Shown here: positions 25,879 through 35,424 of the stretch, piece after piece
Layout of the letters: the number at the start of each line of letters is the position of its first letter
Numbering within the stretch: the stretch's first letter is position 1
NCBI RefSeq assembly: GCF_000720765.1
Contig: NZ_JODC01000008.1
Location: 372,001-436,000 of the forward strand
Direction of reading: 5' to 3'
DNA from: Streptomyces sp. NRRL S-646
GTDB lineage: Bacteria > Actinomycetota > Actinomycetes > Streptomycetales > Streptomycetaceae
Length of the DNA: 64,000 bases
Translations under genes and position numbers: made by a program
Notes under the pieces: generated by a model
What the model saw: only the letters and a program-made list of their open reading frames with translations
What the model was told of the DNA's origin: nothing
Databases searched by the model: none

Positions 25879-25953
25879 CTGCTCCGGGCCGTCGATGTCC
25901 CCGGCCGGGTCGAGCCTGTCCGCGATCGGGTCCTGCTGGTGCGTGATCGGTCC

Positions 25954-26808
25954 TCACCCCATTCCGGCTGCGGCCAGCACCGCCCGCCTGGTGAGCACCC
26001 GCGCCAGGTGCTCGCGGTACTCGGGCGAGGCCGAGATGTCCTGCGAGGGCCGGGTCCCCTCGGCTGCGGACCCGGCGGCCTGCGCCACGGCCTCCGCGTC
26101 ACCGGCGCCGGACAGGGCGTCCTCGGTCGCCGAGGCGCGCAGCGGCGTCGAGCCCATGTTGGTCAGGCCGATCCGCGCCTCGGTGATGTGCCCGTCGTCG
26201 CGCCGCACCAGGGCGGCCACGCCGACCGTCGCCCACGACTGCGCCACCTGGTGGAACTTCTCGTACTGGAAGCCCCAGCCGTCCGCCTTCGGCACCCGCA
26301 CCTCCACCAGGAGCTCGTCGGGTTCGAGCGCCGACTGCAGATAGTCGACGAAGAAGTCACCTGCGGGCAGCGTGCGCCGCCCCCGCGGCCCCTGCGCCAC
26401 GAGTTCGCCGTCCAGGGCCAGCACCACCGCGGGCAGATCGCCGGCCGGGTCGGCGTGCGCGAGGGAACCGCCCAGGGTGCCCCGGTGCCGTACGGCGGGA
26501 TCCGCGACCGTCGCCGTGGCGGACGCCAGCAGGCCCGCGTGCCGGCGGATCAGCGGATCGTGGATGACGTCGTGGTGCGTGGTCATCGCGCCGATGACGA
26601 GGGTGTCGCCGTCCTCGCGCACCCCGCGCAGCTCGGGGATGCGGCCGACGTCCACGACCAGCTCGGGAAAGGCCAGTCGCAGCCTCAGCAGAGGCAGCAG
26701 GCTCTGCCCGCCGGCCAGCACCTTCGCCTCCTCGCCGGCGTCGGCGAGCGCGCGTACCGCCTCGTCGACGCTTGCCGGCCGGGTGTAGTCGAATGCCGGG
26801 GGAATCAT
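25954..26808 (-). CDS. coxM: FAD-binding medium subunit of CO-dehydrogenase-like molybdenum hydroxylase
   Basis: 284 residues from ATG 26806-26808, overlapping the large-subunit stop (ATGA). FAD-binding PCMH motifs AGGQSLLPLLRLRL and TLGGSLAHADPAGDLP are complete, and the C-terminal CODH-type domain is present. The subunit passes electrons from the 2Fe-2S subunit to the acceptor. Third structural gene in the order S-L-M. Confidence 0.93.
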   Translation of the reverse strand: MIPPAFDYTRPASVDEAVRALADAGEEAKVLAGGQSLLPLLRLRLAFPELVVDVGRIPELRGVREDGDTLVIGAMTTHHDVIHDPLIRRHAGLLASATATVADPAVRHRGTLGGSLAHADPAGDLPAVVLALDGELVAQGPRGRRTLPAGDFFVDYLQSALEPDELLVEVRVPKADGWGFQYEKFHQVAQSWATVGVAALVRRDDGHITEARIGLTNMGSTPLRASATEDALSGAGDAEAVAQAAGSAAEGTRPSQDISASPEYREHLARVLTRRAVLAAAGMG

Positions 26809-29168
26809 GACCGGGCCTCCCTCACCGCTCGCCAGACCCGCTCGGGTGTGCAGGGCATGCGGATGTCCTCGACGCCCAGCGGCCGCAGCGCGTCCACGAT
26901 CGCGTTGACGACGGCGGGCGTGGATGCGATCGTGCCCGCCTCGCCGACTCCCTTGACGCCCAGGGGGTTCGAGGTGGCCGGTGTCTCCGTCCGCTCGGTC
27001 ACGAAGTCGGGCAGGTCCGGCGCCGACGGCACCAGGTAGTCGGCCATGGTGCCGGAGACCAGGTTGCCCTCGTCGTCGTACACGGCCTCCTCGTACAGCG
27101 CCTGCGCGATGCCCTGCGCGATACCGCCGTGCACCTGCCCCTCGACGATCATCGGGTTCACGACCCTGCCGACGTCGTCGACGCAGACGTAGGAACGGAT
27201 GTGCGTCTTCCCCGTCTCGGTGTCGACCTCGACTGCGCACAGGTGGGTACCGTGCGGGTAGGAGAAGTTGTCCGGGTCGACCAGGTGCTCGGCGTTGATG
27301 GTGGGCTCCATGCCGTCGGGCAGGTCGTGCGAGGAGAACGTCTCGAAGGCGACCTCCTGGATCGTCTTGCGGGCGTCCGGGGAGCCCTTCACGGAGAACA
27401 CGCCGCCCGCGAACTCCAGGTCGTTCTCGCTGGCCTCCAGCAGATGGGCGGCCACCTTCCGGGCCTTGTCGACCACCTTTTGTGCGGCTTGGTGGACGGC
27501 CGTCCCGCCCACGACGAGCGAGCGGGAGCCGTAGGTGTCCATCCCCTGTGGCACCAGCCTCGTGTCCCCGTACACCACCTCGACGTCCTCGAACGGTACG
27601 CCCAGCACGTCGGCGGCGATCTGGCTCCAGCTGGTCACATGGCCCTGCCCGTGCGGGCTGGTGCCGGTGACCACCTCGACCTTGCCGGTGGGCAGCATGC
27701 GGATGCTCGCCGCCTCCCAGCCGCCGGCCGCGTACCGCAGGTCGCGCAGCACCCGGCTGGGCGCGAGCCCGCACATCTCGGTGTACGTCGACACGCCGAT
27801 GCCGAGCCGGACGGTGTCGCCGCGGTGGTTGCGGTCGGCCTGCTCGGCGCGCAGCTTGTCGTAGTCGAACAGCGCGAGCGCCTTCTCGGTCGCGGCCTCG
27901 TAGTTGCCGCTGTCGTAGGTCAGACCCGCGATGGACGTGTACGGGAACTCCTCGTGCCGGATCCAGTTGCGGCGCCGCAACTCCATGGGATCCAGGCCGA
28001 GTTCGGCCGCCAGGTCGTCCATGATCCGCTCGATGACGAACGTCGCCTCGGGGCGTCCGGCGCCGCGGTAGGCGTCGGTCGGCGTCCTGGTCGTGAACAC
28101 GCCGGTGCAGGTGAAATCGTAGGAGTCCATCTTGTAGATGCCCGGGTACATGAACGCGCCGAGGAGCGGCGTCCCCGGCGTGATGATCATGAGGTAGGCG
28201 CCCATGTCCGCCAGCAGGCCGACCTTCAGGCCGAGCAGCTTGCCCTCCCTGGTCGCGGCGATCTCGACGTCCTGGATCTGGCCGCGGCCATGGTGGGTGG
28301 CGAGGTAGTTCTCGGAGCGGGACTCGGTCCACTTCACGGGCCGGCTGGTCCTGCGCGCCACCGCGAGCGCGATGGCCTCCTCGCCGTACACCTGCAGCTT
28401 GGAGCCGAAACCGCCGCCCACGTCGGGGGCGACCACCCGCAGCTTGTGCTCGGGGATGCCGGTGACCAGCGCCATCATGACGCGGACGATGTGCGGGATC
28501 TGCGTGGAGGAGTAGAGGGTGTACTCGCCGGATGCGGCGAGCGGGGTGACGACGACCGCGCGCGGCTCCATTGCGTTGGGGATGAGCCGCTGCTGGTGGT
28601 AGCGGCGCTTGAGGATCACATCGGCGCGCTGCCGTACGGAGTCGAAGTCCTCGCCCGTCTTCAGCGGCCACACGTAGCAGCGGTTGGTGCCCTTGTCGGA
28701 GTGGACCAGCGGGGAGTCCTCGGCGAGCGCCGCTTCCAGGTCCAGCACCGGAGGCAGCGGCTCGTAGTCGATCTCGATCGCCTCCAGGGCGTCGGCGGCC
28801 GCGTACCGGTCGCGGGCCACCACCACCGCCACCGGGTCGCCCGCGTACCGCACCTCGTCGACGGCGACCGCCGGGTGGTCGGGCAGCACGATGTCCTCGG
28901 TCACCGGCCAGGCGCAGGGCATCGACCCCAGTCCGTCGGCGAGGTCGCTGCCGCTGAACGCGGCGATGACACCGGGGCGCTCCAGCGCCGGTGAGACGTC
29001 GATCCGGTCGATCCGGGCGTGCGCCATCGGGCTGCGCAGGATCGCCATGTGCAGCAGTCCGTTGACGCTGATGTTGTCGGTCCAGTTGGTCTGCCCGGTG
29101 ATCAGGCGGGCGTCCTCCTTGCGGGGCCGGGCGCGCCCGACCTCGCCTTCCACGGCCTGGTCGGTCAT
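26805..29168 (-). CDS. coxL: Molybdopterin-binding large subunit, CO-dehydrogenase-like, form II
   Basis: 787 residues from ATG 29166-29168 ([20 protein letters not shown]). Moco-binding [27 protein letters not shown] and the catalytic Glu in [11 protein letters not shown] (near 738) are intact. The active-site loop reads AYRGAGR (near 361-367). Proven CO dehydrogenases (form I) have AYRCSFR with the Cu-binding Cys; AYRGAGR defines form II, whose members have uncertain substrates. It is therefore safest to call it a CoxL-like hydroxylase and not a proven CO oxidiser. ATGA overlaps on both sides show tight coupling. Confidence 0.93.
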   Translation of the reverse strand: MTDQAVEGEVGRARPRKEDARLITGQTNWTDNISVNGLLHMAILRSPMAHARIDRIDVSPALERPGVIAAFSGSDLADGLGSMPCAWPVTEDIVLPDHPAVAVDEVRYAGDPVAVVVARDRYAAADALEAIEIDYEPLPPVLDLEAALAEDSPLVHSDKGTNRCYVWPLKTGEDFDSVRQRADVILKRRYHQQRLIPNAMEPRAVVVTPLAASGEYTLYSSTQIPHIVRVMMALVTGIPEHKLRVVAPDVGGGFGSKLQVYGEEAIALAVARRTSRPVKWTESRSENYLATHHGRGQIQDVEIAATREGKLLGLKVGLLADMGAYLMIITPGTPLLGAFMYPGIYKMDSYDFTCTGVFTTRTPTDAYRGAGRPEATFVIERIMDDLAAELGLDPMELRRRNWIRHEEFPYTSIAGLTYDSGNYEAATEKALALFDYDKLRAEQADRNHRGDTVRLGIGVSTYTEMCGLAPSRVLRDLRYAAGGWEAASIRMLPTGKVEVVTGTSPHGQGHVTSWSQIAADVLGVPFEDVEVVYGDTRLVPQGMDTYGSRSLVVGGTAVHQAAQKVVDKARKVAAHLLEASENDLEFAGGVFSVKGSPDARKTIQEVAFETFSSHDLPDGMEPTINAEHLVDPDNFSYPHGTHLCAVEVDTETGKTHIRSYVCVDDVGRVVNPMIVEGQVHGGIAQGIAQALYEEAVYDDEGNLVSGTMADYLVPSAPDLPDFVTERTETPATSNPLGVKGVGEAGTIASTPAVVNAIVDALRPLGVEDIRMPCTPERVWRAVREARS

Positions 29169-29635
29169 GCCGGGACCTCCTGTTCGGAGGCGGCCTGCAC
29201 GGCCCGCACGATGTTCTGGTAGCCGGTGCAGCGGCAGAGGTTTCCCTCGAGGGCGTGCCGGATCTCGTCCGAGGTGGGATGGGGATGCTCGCGCAGCAGA
29301 TCGCGGGCGGCCATCAGCATTCCCGGGGTGCAGTAGCCGCACTGCAGGGCGTGCTTCTCGTGGAAGGCGCGCTGGAGGGCGGTCAGCTCACCGTCCTGGG
29401 CCAGCCCCTCGACCGTCGTCACCTCACCTCCGTCCGCCTGAACGGCGAGCACGGAGCAGCTCTTGACGCTGACGCCGTCCAGCTCGACCGTGCAGGCCCC
29501 GCAATTCGAGGTGTCGCAGCCGATGGGGGTGCCGGTCAGACCGAGGCGGTCGCGCAGGTAGTGGACCAGGAGGAGACGGGGTTCCACGTCGTCCTCGTAC
29601 GTCGTGCCGTCCACCTTCACCGAGATATGGGTCAT
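29165..29635 (-). CDS. coxS: 2Fe-2S small subunit of CO-dehydrogenase-like hydroxylase
   Basis: 156 residues from ATG 29633-29635 behind GGGAGGGC. Plant-type cluster [13 protein letters not shown] plus KSC, and the second cluster QCGYCTPGM and [11 protein letters not shown]: all eight Cys are in place. First gene of the cox operon; 228 bases separate it from the divergent resistance gene. Confidence 0.95.
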   Translation of the reverse strand: MTHISVKVDGTTYEDDVEPRLLLVHYLRDRLGLTGTPIGCDTSNCGACTVELDGVSVKSCSVLAVQADGGEVTTVEGLAQDGELTALQRAFHEKHALQCGYCTPGMLMAARDLLREHPHPTSDEIRHALEGNLCRCTGYQNIVRAVQAASEQEVPA

Positions 29636-29658
29636 GTGCCCTCCCAGGATCACGGGAC

Positions 29659-29672
29659 GTGATGTGCGTCAC
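29659..29672. promoter_or_regulatory. Crp/Fnr-like inverted repeat upstream of coxS
   Basis: GTGA-TGTGCG-TCAC, perfect 4-base arms with a 6-base spacer, the half-site arrangement of Crp-family regulators. It lies 24-37 bases upstream of the coxS start codon. Binding by Crp is an inference; short arms can arise by chance in GC-rich DNA. Confidence 0.4.
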
Positions 29673-29798
29673 TCTATGACTGGTTTCCGGAGGGGGCGAG
29701 GGTGGCGGAGTCATTGGTTGAGCGTTAATCCGTTGCCGTGGTGGCGCCGGTACTGCTGCACTTCACGTGTTGTGTCACCGCACCGCCCAGGAGAAGCA

Positions 29799-29909
29799 AT
29801 GCGCGCACCGTTCATGTCCGCCCAGGAAGGAATGACCCACTCTTCGAAGGACATGACGCTTCGTGCACTTGCTCAACCTTGGCATCCTCGCGCACGTCGA
29901 CGCAGGTAA
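29799..29909 (+). CDS. Possible leader peptide ORF overlapping the ribosome-protection gene
   Basis: 36 codons from ATG 29799 with a good binding site (CAGGAGAAGCA) to TAA 29907-29909, in another frame from the resistance gene. It begins MRAPFMSAQEGM and ends RARRRR, and covers the start codon of the next gene (29863) by 47 bases. The main gene itself has only a poorly placed binding site, so translation of this ORF could control it. tetM-type genes are often preceded by leader-peptide attenuators; whether this one works so is inference. Confidence 0.45.
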   Translation: MRAPFMSAQEGMTHSSKDMTLRALAQPWHPRARRRR

Positions 29910-31908
29910 GACCAGCCTGACCGAGCGGCTGCTGCACTCGGTCGGCGTGATCGACGAGCCCGGCCGTGTCGACGCCGGGAACACCCGCACCGACACCCTC
30001 GCGCTGGAGCGGCAGCGCGGCATCACCATCAAGTCCGCCGTCGTCTCGTTCGCGATCGACGACGTGACGGTCAACCTCATCGACACCCCCGGTCACCCGG
30101 ACTTCATCGCCGAGGTGGAGCGGGTGCTCGGAGTGCTCGACGGCGCCGTCCTCGTCGTCTCGGCCGTCGAGGGCGTCCAGGCGCAGACCCGCGTCCTGAT
30201 GCGGACGCTGCAGCGGCTGCGCATCCCGACCCTCCTGTTCGTCAACAAGATCGACCGGCGCGGGGCCCGATACGACGGCGTACTGCGGGAGATCTGCCAG
30301 CGGCTCACGCCGGAGGTCGTGCCGATGGGGACGGTCGGCGGGCTCGGCACACCCGATGCCCACTTCGTGCCGGGGCTCGCCGCGACGGCACTCGACGTTC
30401 TCGCGGACCATGACGACGAGCTGCTCGCCGCCTATGTGGAGGGCAGTGACGCGTCGCTTGGCGTCGGCAGTGCTATGTCACATACGACCCGCGGTGCTGC
30501 GTCACATACGGCTCGCGGTGGTATGTCACATGACACCCTCCATGCAGCCCTCACCACCCAGACCCGCCAGGCTCTCGTCCACCCCGTCCACTTCGGCTCA
30601 GCCATCACCGGCGCAGGCGTGAACGCCCTGGTCACCGGCATCAAAGAGCTGCTGCCTCCGGCCGACGGCGACCCCGACGGACCGGTCTCGGGCACCGTCT
30701 TCAAGGTCGAGCGCGGCCCGGCGGGGGAGAAGGTGGCGTACGCGCGCATGTTCTCCGGCACCCTGCGTACCCGCGACCGGATCCCCTTCGGTGAGGCCGG
30801 CGCGGAGGGAAGGGTCACGGCGATCAGCGTCTTCGACCACGGCACCGACGTCCGGGCGGACGCCGTCCCCGCCGGACGGATCGCCAGGCTGTGGGGTCTG
30901 ACCGACATCAGGATCGGTGACGCCCTCGGTGAGCCGCGCACGGCCCACGAGCACTTCTTCGCCGCGCCCACGCTGGAGACGGTGGTCGTCCCCGGCCCGG
31001 GCGTGGACACCCGGAAGCTCCATCTCGCGCTCACCCAGCTCGCCGAACAGGACCCGCTGATCGACCTGCGCCACGACGAGGTGCGCCAGGAGACCTCCGT
31101 GTCCCTCTACGGCGAGGTGCAGAAGGAGGTCGTTCAGGCCACGCTCGCCGAGGAGTTCGGGCTGGACGTCACCTTCCGGGAGACCACGGTCATCTGCATC
31201 GAGCGGCCGTCCGGCCCGGGAGCGGCGGTCGAGTTCAACAAGAAGGGCGCCAACCCGTTTCTGGCCACCGTCGGTCTGCGCGTCGATCCCGCACCGGCCG
31301 GCTCGGGCGTGCGGTTCCGGCTGGAGGTGGAGCTCGGCGCCATGCCGTACGCCTTCTTCAAGGCCGTCGAGGACACCGTCCGCGAGACCCTCGGGCAGGG
31401 CCTGCACGGCTGGCAGGTCACCGACTGCACGGTCACCATGACCCACTCCGGCTACTCGCCCCGGCAGAGTCATGCCCACCAGGGCTTCGACAAGAGCATG
31501 TCCAGCACCGGCTACGACTTCCGCGGCGTGACCCCGCTGGTCCTGATCGAGGCGCTGCGCCGGGCGGGCACCCGGGTGTACGAGCCGATGCACCGCTTCC
31601 GCCTCGAAGCCCCGGCCGACACCCTCGGCGCCCTGCTGCCGGTGCTGGCCGCCCTGCGTGCCGTGCCGCAGACGACGGAGACGCAGGGTGCCGCCTGCGT
31701 CCTGGAGGGGGCGATCCCGGCCGGCCGGGTGCACGAACTCGAGCAGCGGCTGCCCGGACTCACGCGGGGCGAGGGCGAGTGGGAGAGCGCCTTCGACCAC
31801 TACGCACCGATCACTTACGGAACGGTTCCCGAACGTCCGCGGACCGACCACAACCCCCTCAACCGCAAGGAGTACCTGTTGAACGTGACGCGTCGAGTGG
31901 GGAGTTGA
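29863..31908 (+). CDS. Ribosome protection-type GTPase (TetM/OtrA family)
   Basis: 681 residues from GTG 29863. G-domain motifs: AHVDAGKT (P-loop), RQRGITI, DTPGH and NKID. Domains II-V of the EF-G fold follow with length and pattern like OtrA and TetM (VQKEVVQATLAEEFGLDV, MTHSGYSPRQSHAHQGF). Such proteins displace tetracycline-class antibiotics from the ribosome in a GTP-dependent way; producers carry them as self-protection and many streptomycetes have silent copies. Unusual: a 24-bp tandem repeat (30472-30543) inserts Ser-His-rich residues between the G domain and domain II. Confidence 0.9.
   Translation: MHLLNLGILAHVDAGKTSLTERLLHSVGVIDEPGRVDAGNTRTDTLALERQRGITIKSAVVSFAIDDVTVNLIDTPGHPDFIAEVERVLGVLDGAVLVVSAVEGVQAQTRVLMRTLQRLRIPTLLFVNKIDRRGARYDGVLREICQRLTPEVVPMGTVGGLGTPDAHFVPGLAATALDVLADHDDELLAAYVEGSDASLGVGSAMSHTTRGAASHTARGGMSHDTLHAALTTQTRQALVHPVHFGSAITGAGVNALVTGIKELLPPADGDPDGPVSGTVFKVERGPAGEKVAYARMFSGTLRTRDRIPFGEAGAEGRVTAISVFDHGTDVRADAVPAGRIARLWGLTDIRIGDALGEPRTAHEHFFAAPTLETVVVPGPGVDTRKLHLALTQLAEQDPLIDLRHDEVRQETSVSLYGEVQKEVVQATLAEEFGLDVTFRETTVICIERPSGPGAAVEFNKKGANPFLATVGLRVDPAPAGSGVRFRLEVELGAMPYAFFKAVEDTVRETLGQGLHGWQVTDCTVTMTHSGYSPRQSHAHQGFDKSMSSTGYDFRGVTPLVLIEALRRAGTRVYEPMHRFRLEAPADTLGALLPVLAALRAVPQTTETQGAACVLEGAIPAGRVHELEQRLPGLTRGEGEWESAFDHYAPITYGTVPERPRTDHNPLNRKEYLLNVTRRVGS
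30472..30543 (+). repeat. 24-bp direct repeat, about three copies, inside the resistance gene
   Basis: Units at 30472-30495, 30496-30519 and a diverged third at 30520-30543. They encode AMSHTTRG, AASHTARG and GMSHDTLH. The unit is a multiple of three, so copy number can change without loss of frame. It sits in what is a short linker in relatives. Confidence 0.8.
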
Positions 31909-32001
31909 GGTGGCTGAGAAGGAACGCTCCTCAAAATCCTGAAACTTACTCAAGAGTCAGAAGTATTGACGGTGTCCGGAAATCACCGGACTGTAGTGGA
32001 C

Positions 32002-33858
32002 ATGCCGAATATCCGGACACGTCTGCTCCCTGTGCTGGTTGTCCTCTTCGGATCTCTGACGGTGGCGGGCGCGCCGTCCGCCACCGCCGCGCCCCCTCCC
32101 GACTCCCTCTGGTTCGACGCATCGCCGCTGACCGTGCAGAACGGCAGATTCGTCGACGGCAACGGCCGCGAGGTCGTGCTGCGCGGCTACAACGTCTCCG
32201 GCGAGACCAAGCTGGAGGAGAACAGCGGCCTGCCCTTCGCCTCGGTCGCCGACGCCAGGAAGTCGGCGACCGCGCTGCGCGCCCTCGGCGGCGGCAACTC
32301 GGTCCGCTTCCTGCTGTCCTGGGCGCACGCCGAACCCACCCGCGGCACGGTCGACACCGCCTACCTGGCCGCCGCCACCGCGCAGATGCAGGCCTTCCTC
32401 GACGCCGGCATCCGCGTCTACCCGGACTTCCACCAGGACCTCTACTCCCGCTACCTCTTCAACTCGGGCAGCTGGTACACGGGCGACGGCGCGCCCAAGT
32501 GGGCGGTGGCGCTGGGCGGTTACCCGCAGGAGTCGTGCGGGATCTGCCTCTTCTGGGGCCAGAACATCACCCAGAACCAGGCCGTGACCAAGGCGCAGAA
32601 CGACTTCTGGCACAACACCTACGGCCTCCAGGACTCCTTCCTGGACACCGCCCAGAAGACCATGGCCTACGTCGAACAGCACCTGAGCGATGCCGAGTTC
32701 GCGGGCGTCGTCGGCTTCGACCCCTACAACGAGCCCTACGCGGGCAGCTACGACTCGGGCCAGACCAGCCGCGGCTGGGAGCAGAGCCTGCTGTGGCCCT
32801 TCTACCAGAAGTTCCGGGCCCGGATGGACGCGGCCGGCTGGCAGACCAAACCCGCCTTCGTCGAACCGAACCTCTTCTGGAACGCCAACATCGACTCCCA
32901 GAAGCAGGAGGGCGGGCTGCTGGACGCAGGCACGCTCGGCCCCCGCTACGTCTTCAACACCCACTTCTACGACCAGAAGGCCATTTCCGGGGTCCTGATG
33001 TGGGGCAACGCGTCCGACGGGCAGTACGCGAAGGACTTCGGGACCATCCGCGACCGGGCGTCCGCCGCCGGGACGGCCGCCGTGGTCAGCGAGTTCGGCC
33101 ATCCGCTGAACGGATCGGTGTCGGGCAAGGCTCCCACCGTCGACAAGGCGATGTACCAGGCCCTCGACTCCCGTCTGCCGGGCTCCAGTTGGTGGTCCAA
33201 CCCGGCCTCCTCCGGCCCGGTCCTCTCCGGCAACCAGTGGCAGTGGGACATCTACAACGGCCGTCACCACGAGCTGATGAACGACAACCCCGACAAGGTC
33301 CGGACGTCGGGTGACGCCTGGAACGACGAGGACCTCTCCTCCGCAAAGCTCGACGAATCGGGCACGGTGACACTTCGTCAGGACGCCCGGCTCCTCGACC
33401 GCGTCTACCCCAGTGCGACGGCCGGTACGGCGCTCGCCTTCACCTACGAGGACCGCTCACGCGACGGTTCCACGACCCTGACCTGGAACCCGGTGCCGAG
33501 TTCACTGCCGAACGTGTCCCAGCTGGTCGGCTCCGGCCAGTACGGGCTGCTCGTGTGGAAGTCGGGCAGCGGCACGGCACCCACCGAACTGCACCTGCCT
33601 GCCTCGTTCCCGACCGCGACGACCACGGTCGTCTCCGACCTCGGCACGGTCTACGGCCCGCCTGCGTACGCGACCTCGACACCGGTCGCGGCCGCTCCCG
33701 AACCTGGCGGAACGGGCAGCCGCCGCCTTCTGCTCACCGACTCGGACTCCGGCGTCCTGCACTACGCGCTGGTGACCAACGGGGCGACGTCACCGTCGGC
33801 GAGCCTGCTCAGCGCGGCGAAGGCCGAGCTGGCGGCCTGGGCGGCGGCGCACTTCTGA
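32002..33858 (+). CDS. Secreted endoglycoceramidase-like glycoside hydrolase (GH5 type)
   Basis: 618 residues from ATG 32002; an upstream TTG or GTG near 31966-31972 is also in frame. Signal peptide (residues 1-30: LLPVLVVLFGSLTVAGAPSATAAP). Catalytic-domain landmarks: DFHQDLYSRY, acid/base Glu in GFDPYNEPYAG (near 242) and nucleophile Glu in VVSEFGHP (near 363). The C-terminal 130 residues form a beta domain as in rhodococcal endoglycoceramidases, which split glycosphingolipids between sugar and ceramide. Exported; no anchor seen. A small inverted repeat (TCCGG-N6-CCGGA, 31975-31990) lies upstream. Confidence 0.82.
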   Translation: MPNIRTRLLPVLVVLFGSLTVAGAPSATAAPPPDSLWFDASPLTVQNGRFVDGNGREVVLRGYNVSGETKLEENSGLPFASVADARKSATALRALGGGNSVRFLLSWAHAEPTRGTVDTAYLAAATAQMQAFLDAGIRVYPDFHQDLYSRYLFNSGSWYTGDGAPKWAVALGGYPQESCGICLFWGQNITQNQAVTKAQNDFWHNTYGLQDSFLDTAQKTMAYVEQHLSDAEFAGVVGFDPYNEPYAGSYDSGQTSRGWEQSLLWPFYQKFRARMDAAGWQTKPAFVEPNLFWNANIDSQKQEGGLLDAGTLGPRYVFNTHFYDQKAISGVLMWGNASDGQYAKDFGTIRDRASAAGTAAVVSEFGHPLNGSVSGKAPTVDKAMYQALDSRLPGSSWWSNPASSGPVLSGNQWQWDIYNGRHHELMNDNPDKVRTSGDAWNDEDLSSAKLDESGTVTLRQDARLLDRVYPSATAGTALAFTYEDRSRDGSTTLTWNPVPSSLPNVSQLVGSGQYGLLVWKSGSGTAPTELHLPASFPTATTTVVSDLGTVYGPPAYATSTPVAAAPEPGGTGSRRLLLTDSDSGVLHYALVTNGATSPSASLLSAAKAELAAWAAAHF

Positions 33859-33864
33859 GCGGGG

Positions 33865-33909
33865 CTCGGGCGGGCCTGGCGGGGATCTTCTCCGTCGCGC
33901 CCGCCCGAG
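33865..33909 (+). terminator. Stem-loop after the glycoceramidase gene
   Basis: An 11-bp perfect stem, CTCGGGCGGGC (33865-33875) with GCCCGCCCGAG (33899-33909), has a 23-base loop and begins 7 bases after the stop codon. Confidence 0.65.
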
Positions 33910-34026
33910 GCCCTGCGCCCGGCCTCCGCGTCCGGCCGTACGTGTACACGCAACCGGCCGACGTCATGACCGGTCGCCGCAGGTGCGTCCGCATCTCGGG
34001 CGGCCACCGGCGAGGATCACACGTCA

Positions 34027-34056
34027 ACGGCGCCGGACCTTGTCGTCCGGCGCCGT
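34027..34056 (-). terminator. Bidirectional-type terminator between convergent genes
   Basis: A 12-bp perfect stem, ACGGCGCCGGAC (34027-34038) with GTCCGGCGCCGT (34045-34056), and a 6-base loop. It lies 12 bases past the stop of the beta-propeller gene on the minus strand. The rest of the 209-base gap holds only the hairpin at 33865. Confidence 0.75.
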
Positions 34057-34067
34057 CGACGAACGAC

Positions 34068-35327
34068 TCAGCCGGTGGACGGACCCGTCCAGCCGGCCTG
34101 CACATGGCCGAGCCGCACCCGCTGCGGGTGGTCCCCGACGGGCACGGACGTGACCTTCTGGCCGGTCGCGAAGTCGATCGCCGTGACCTGGTCGGCGCCG
34201 CTCTCGGAGATGATGCAGTCCTTGCCGTCGCCGCTGACCGTGGCCCAGTAGGGCTTGGAGGCGGTGACCAGCGGACCCTCCTGGAGGGTGGCACGGTCGA
34301 CGACCGTCGCGTAGTCGTCCATCGTGCCCGCGACGCACAGCTTGGTGCCGTCCGGGTTCATCGAAATGCCGTGGTGGCGCGAGTCGTTGACCCAGGTCGT
34401 GCGGTCCTCGCTGGTCGCCGGGTTCTTCGGGAGGGTCTTCACCCGGGTGATCTTGTCGGCGGCGACGTCGTACTCGAGGAAGCCGTTGAAGAAGGACACC
34501 TGGAAGTAGAGCTTGGACTCGTCGGGCGAGAAGACGGCCGGGCGCACCGCGTCCGAGAAGTCCTTCAGCCCGATGGCGTCCAGCCGGTCCCGCATGTCGA
34601 TTATCTTGACCTGCTTGTACGTCGTCGCGTCCACGACCGTGATGTGCCGGTCGCCCTTCGTCCAGTCCCAGGCCGGGTCGTCGAGGGAGGTGTTGACGTC
34701 CCCGATGGCCATGTTCCAGATGTACTTGCCGTCCTTGGTGAAGATGTTCTCGTGCGGCTTGTCGCCCGTGGCGAACGAGCCGAGCTGTTTGCCCGTGTTG
34801 ATGTCCAGCACGTGCACCGTGTTCGCGGTGGAGGCGGAGACGGCCACCCGGGTGCCGTCGGGGGAGACGGCCATGTGGTCGGCGCGGTAACCCGCCACGG
34901 GGAAACGCCAGTTGACGGCTCCGGTGGCCAGGTCGATGGAGACCACGTCGGCGAAGCTCGGGCGGGAGACCACCACCGATCTGCCGTCCGGTGTGGAGTA
35001 CATGTCGTCGGCGAACTGGTCGTGGCCCTCGCCGACGCTGTTGCGGATCGCCATGAAGTAGGCCCACTTGATCGGGTTGGCGTTGATCTCCGCCATCCGC
35101 TGGTCCTTGTCCGGGATGACATTGATACGGCCGACCTTTGCGAAGTCTCCCGTGGACTTGATGACGTCGGCCGTGCCGTCCCAGTTGTTGCCGACGAACA
35201 TCACCTCGCGCAGGGCGGCTGCGGTGGAGGAGTCCGTGGCGGCGGAAACGGCGGTCGCGGGAGCGCTGACGGTCAGGACGAGGGCGGCGGCTACGGAGCA
35301 AAGGTGCCTGGTTCTGAAGGCAGGCAT
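34068..35327 (-). CDS. Secreted beta-propeller protein (YncE/YVTN type)
   Basis: 419 residues from ATG 35325-35327 behind GAGGAGAGAG. Signal peptide about residues 1-30 (LCSVAAALVLTVSAPATAVSA). The remainder is blade-like repeats with the YVTN-type consensus: MAVSPDGTRVAVSAST, ENIFTKDGKYIWNM, PAVFSPDESKLYFQV, ISMNPDGTKLCVAGT. No catalytic signature is apparent; function unknown. It is divergent from a TetR regulator across a region with two palindromes, so its expression is probably TetR-controlled. Confidence 0.82.
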   Translation of the reverse strand: MPAFRTRHLCSVAAALVLTVSAPATAVSAATDSSTAAALREVMFVGNNWDGTADVIKSTGDFAKVGRINVIPDKDQRMAEINANPIKWAYFMAIRNSVGEGHDQFADDMYSTPDGRSVVVSRPSFADVVSIDLATGAVNWRFPVAGYRADHMAVSPDGTRVAVSASTANTVHVLDINTGKQLGSFATGDKPHENIFTKDGKYIWNMAIGDVNTSLDDPAWDWTKGDRHITVVDATTYKQVKIIDMRDRLDAIGLKDFSDAVRPAVFSPDESKLYFQVSFFNGFLEYDVAADKITRVKTLPKNPATSEDRTTWVNDSRHHGISMNPDGTKLCVAGTMDDYATVVDRATLQEGPLVTASKPYWATVSGDGKDCIISESGADQVTAIDFATGQKVTSVPVGDHPQRVRLGHVQAGWTGPSTG

Positions 35328-35424
35328 GAGTGCTCTCTCCTCTGGGTGCGGGGCATCCGGTGCCGGAAGCTGGGGCGTGAAGGGCAGGGTGTGACGGGGG
35401 CATGCCAAGCGGAATGTCTCGGTC

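Noticed and set aside
27129..28994. 621-codon plus-strand frame opposite coxL
   Set aside because: Low-complexity Gly/Val/Arg/His-rich translation with no family features; coxL on the other strand is fully supported.
25954..29635. Naming the operon a proven carbon monoxide dehydrogenase
   Set aside because: The active-site loop AYRGAGR is form II; CO oxidation is established for form I.
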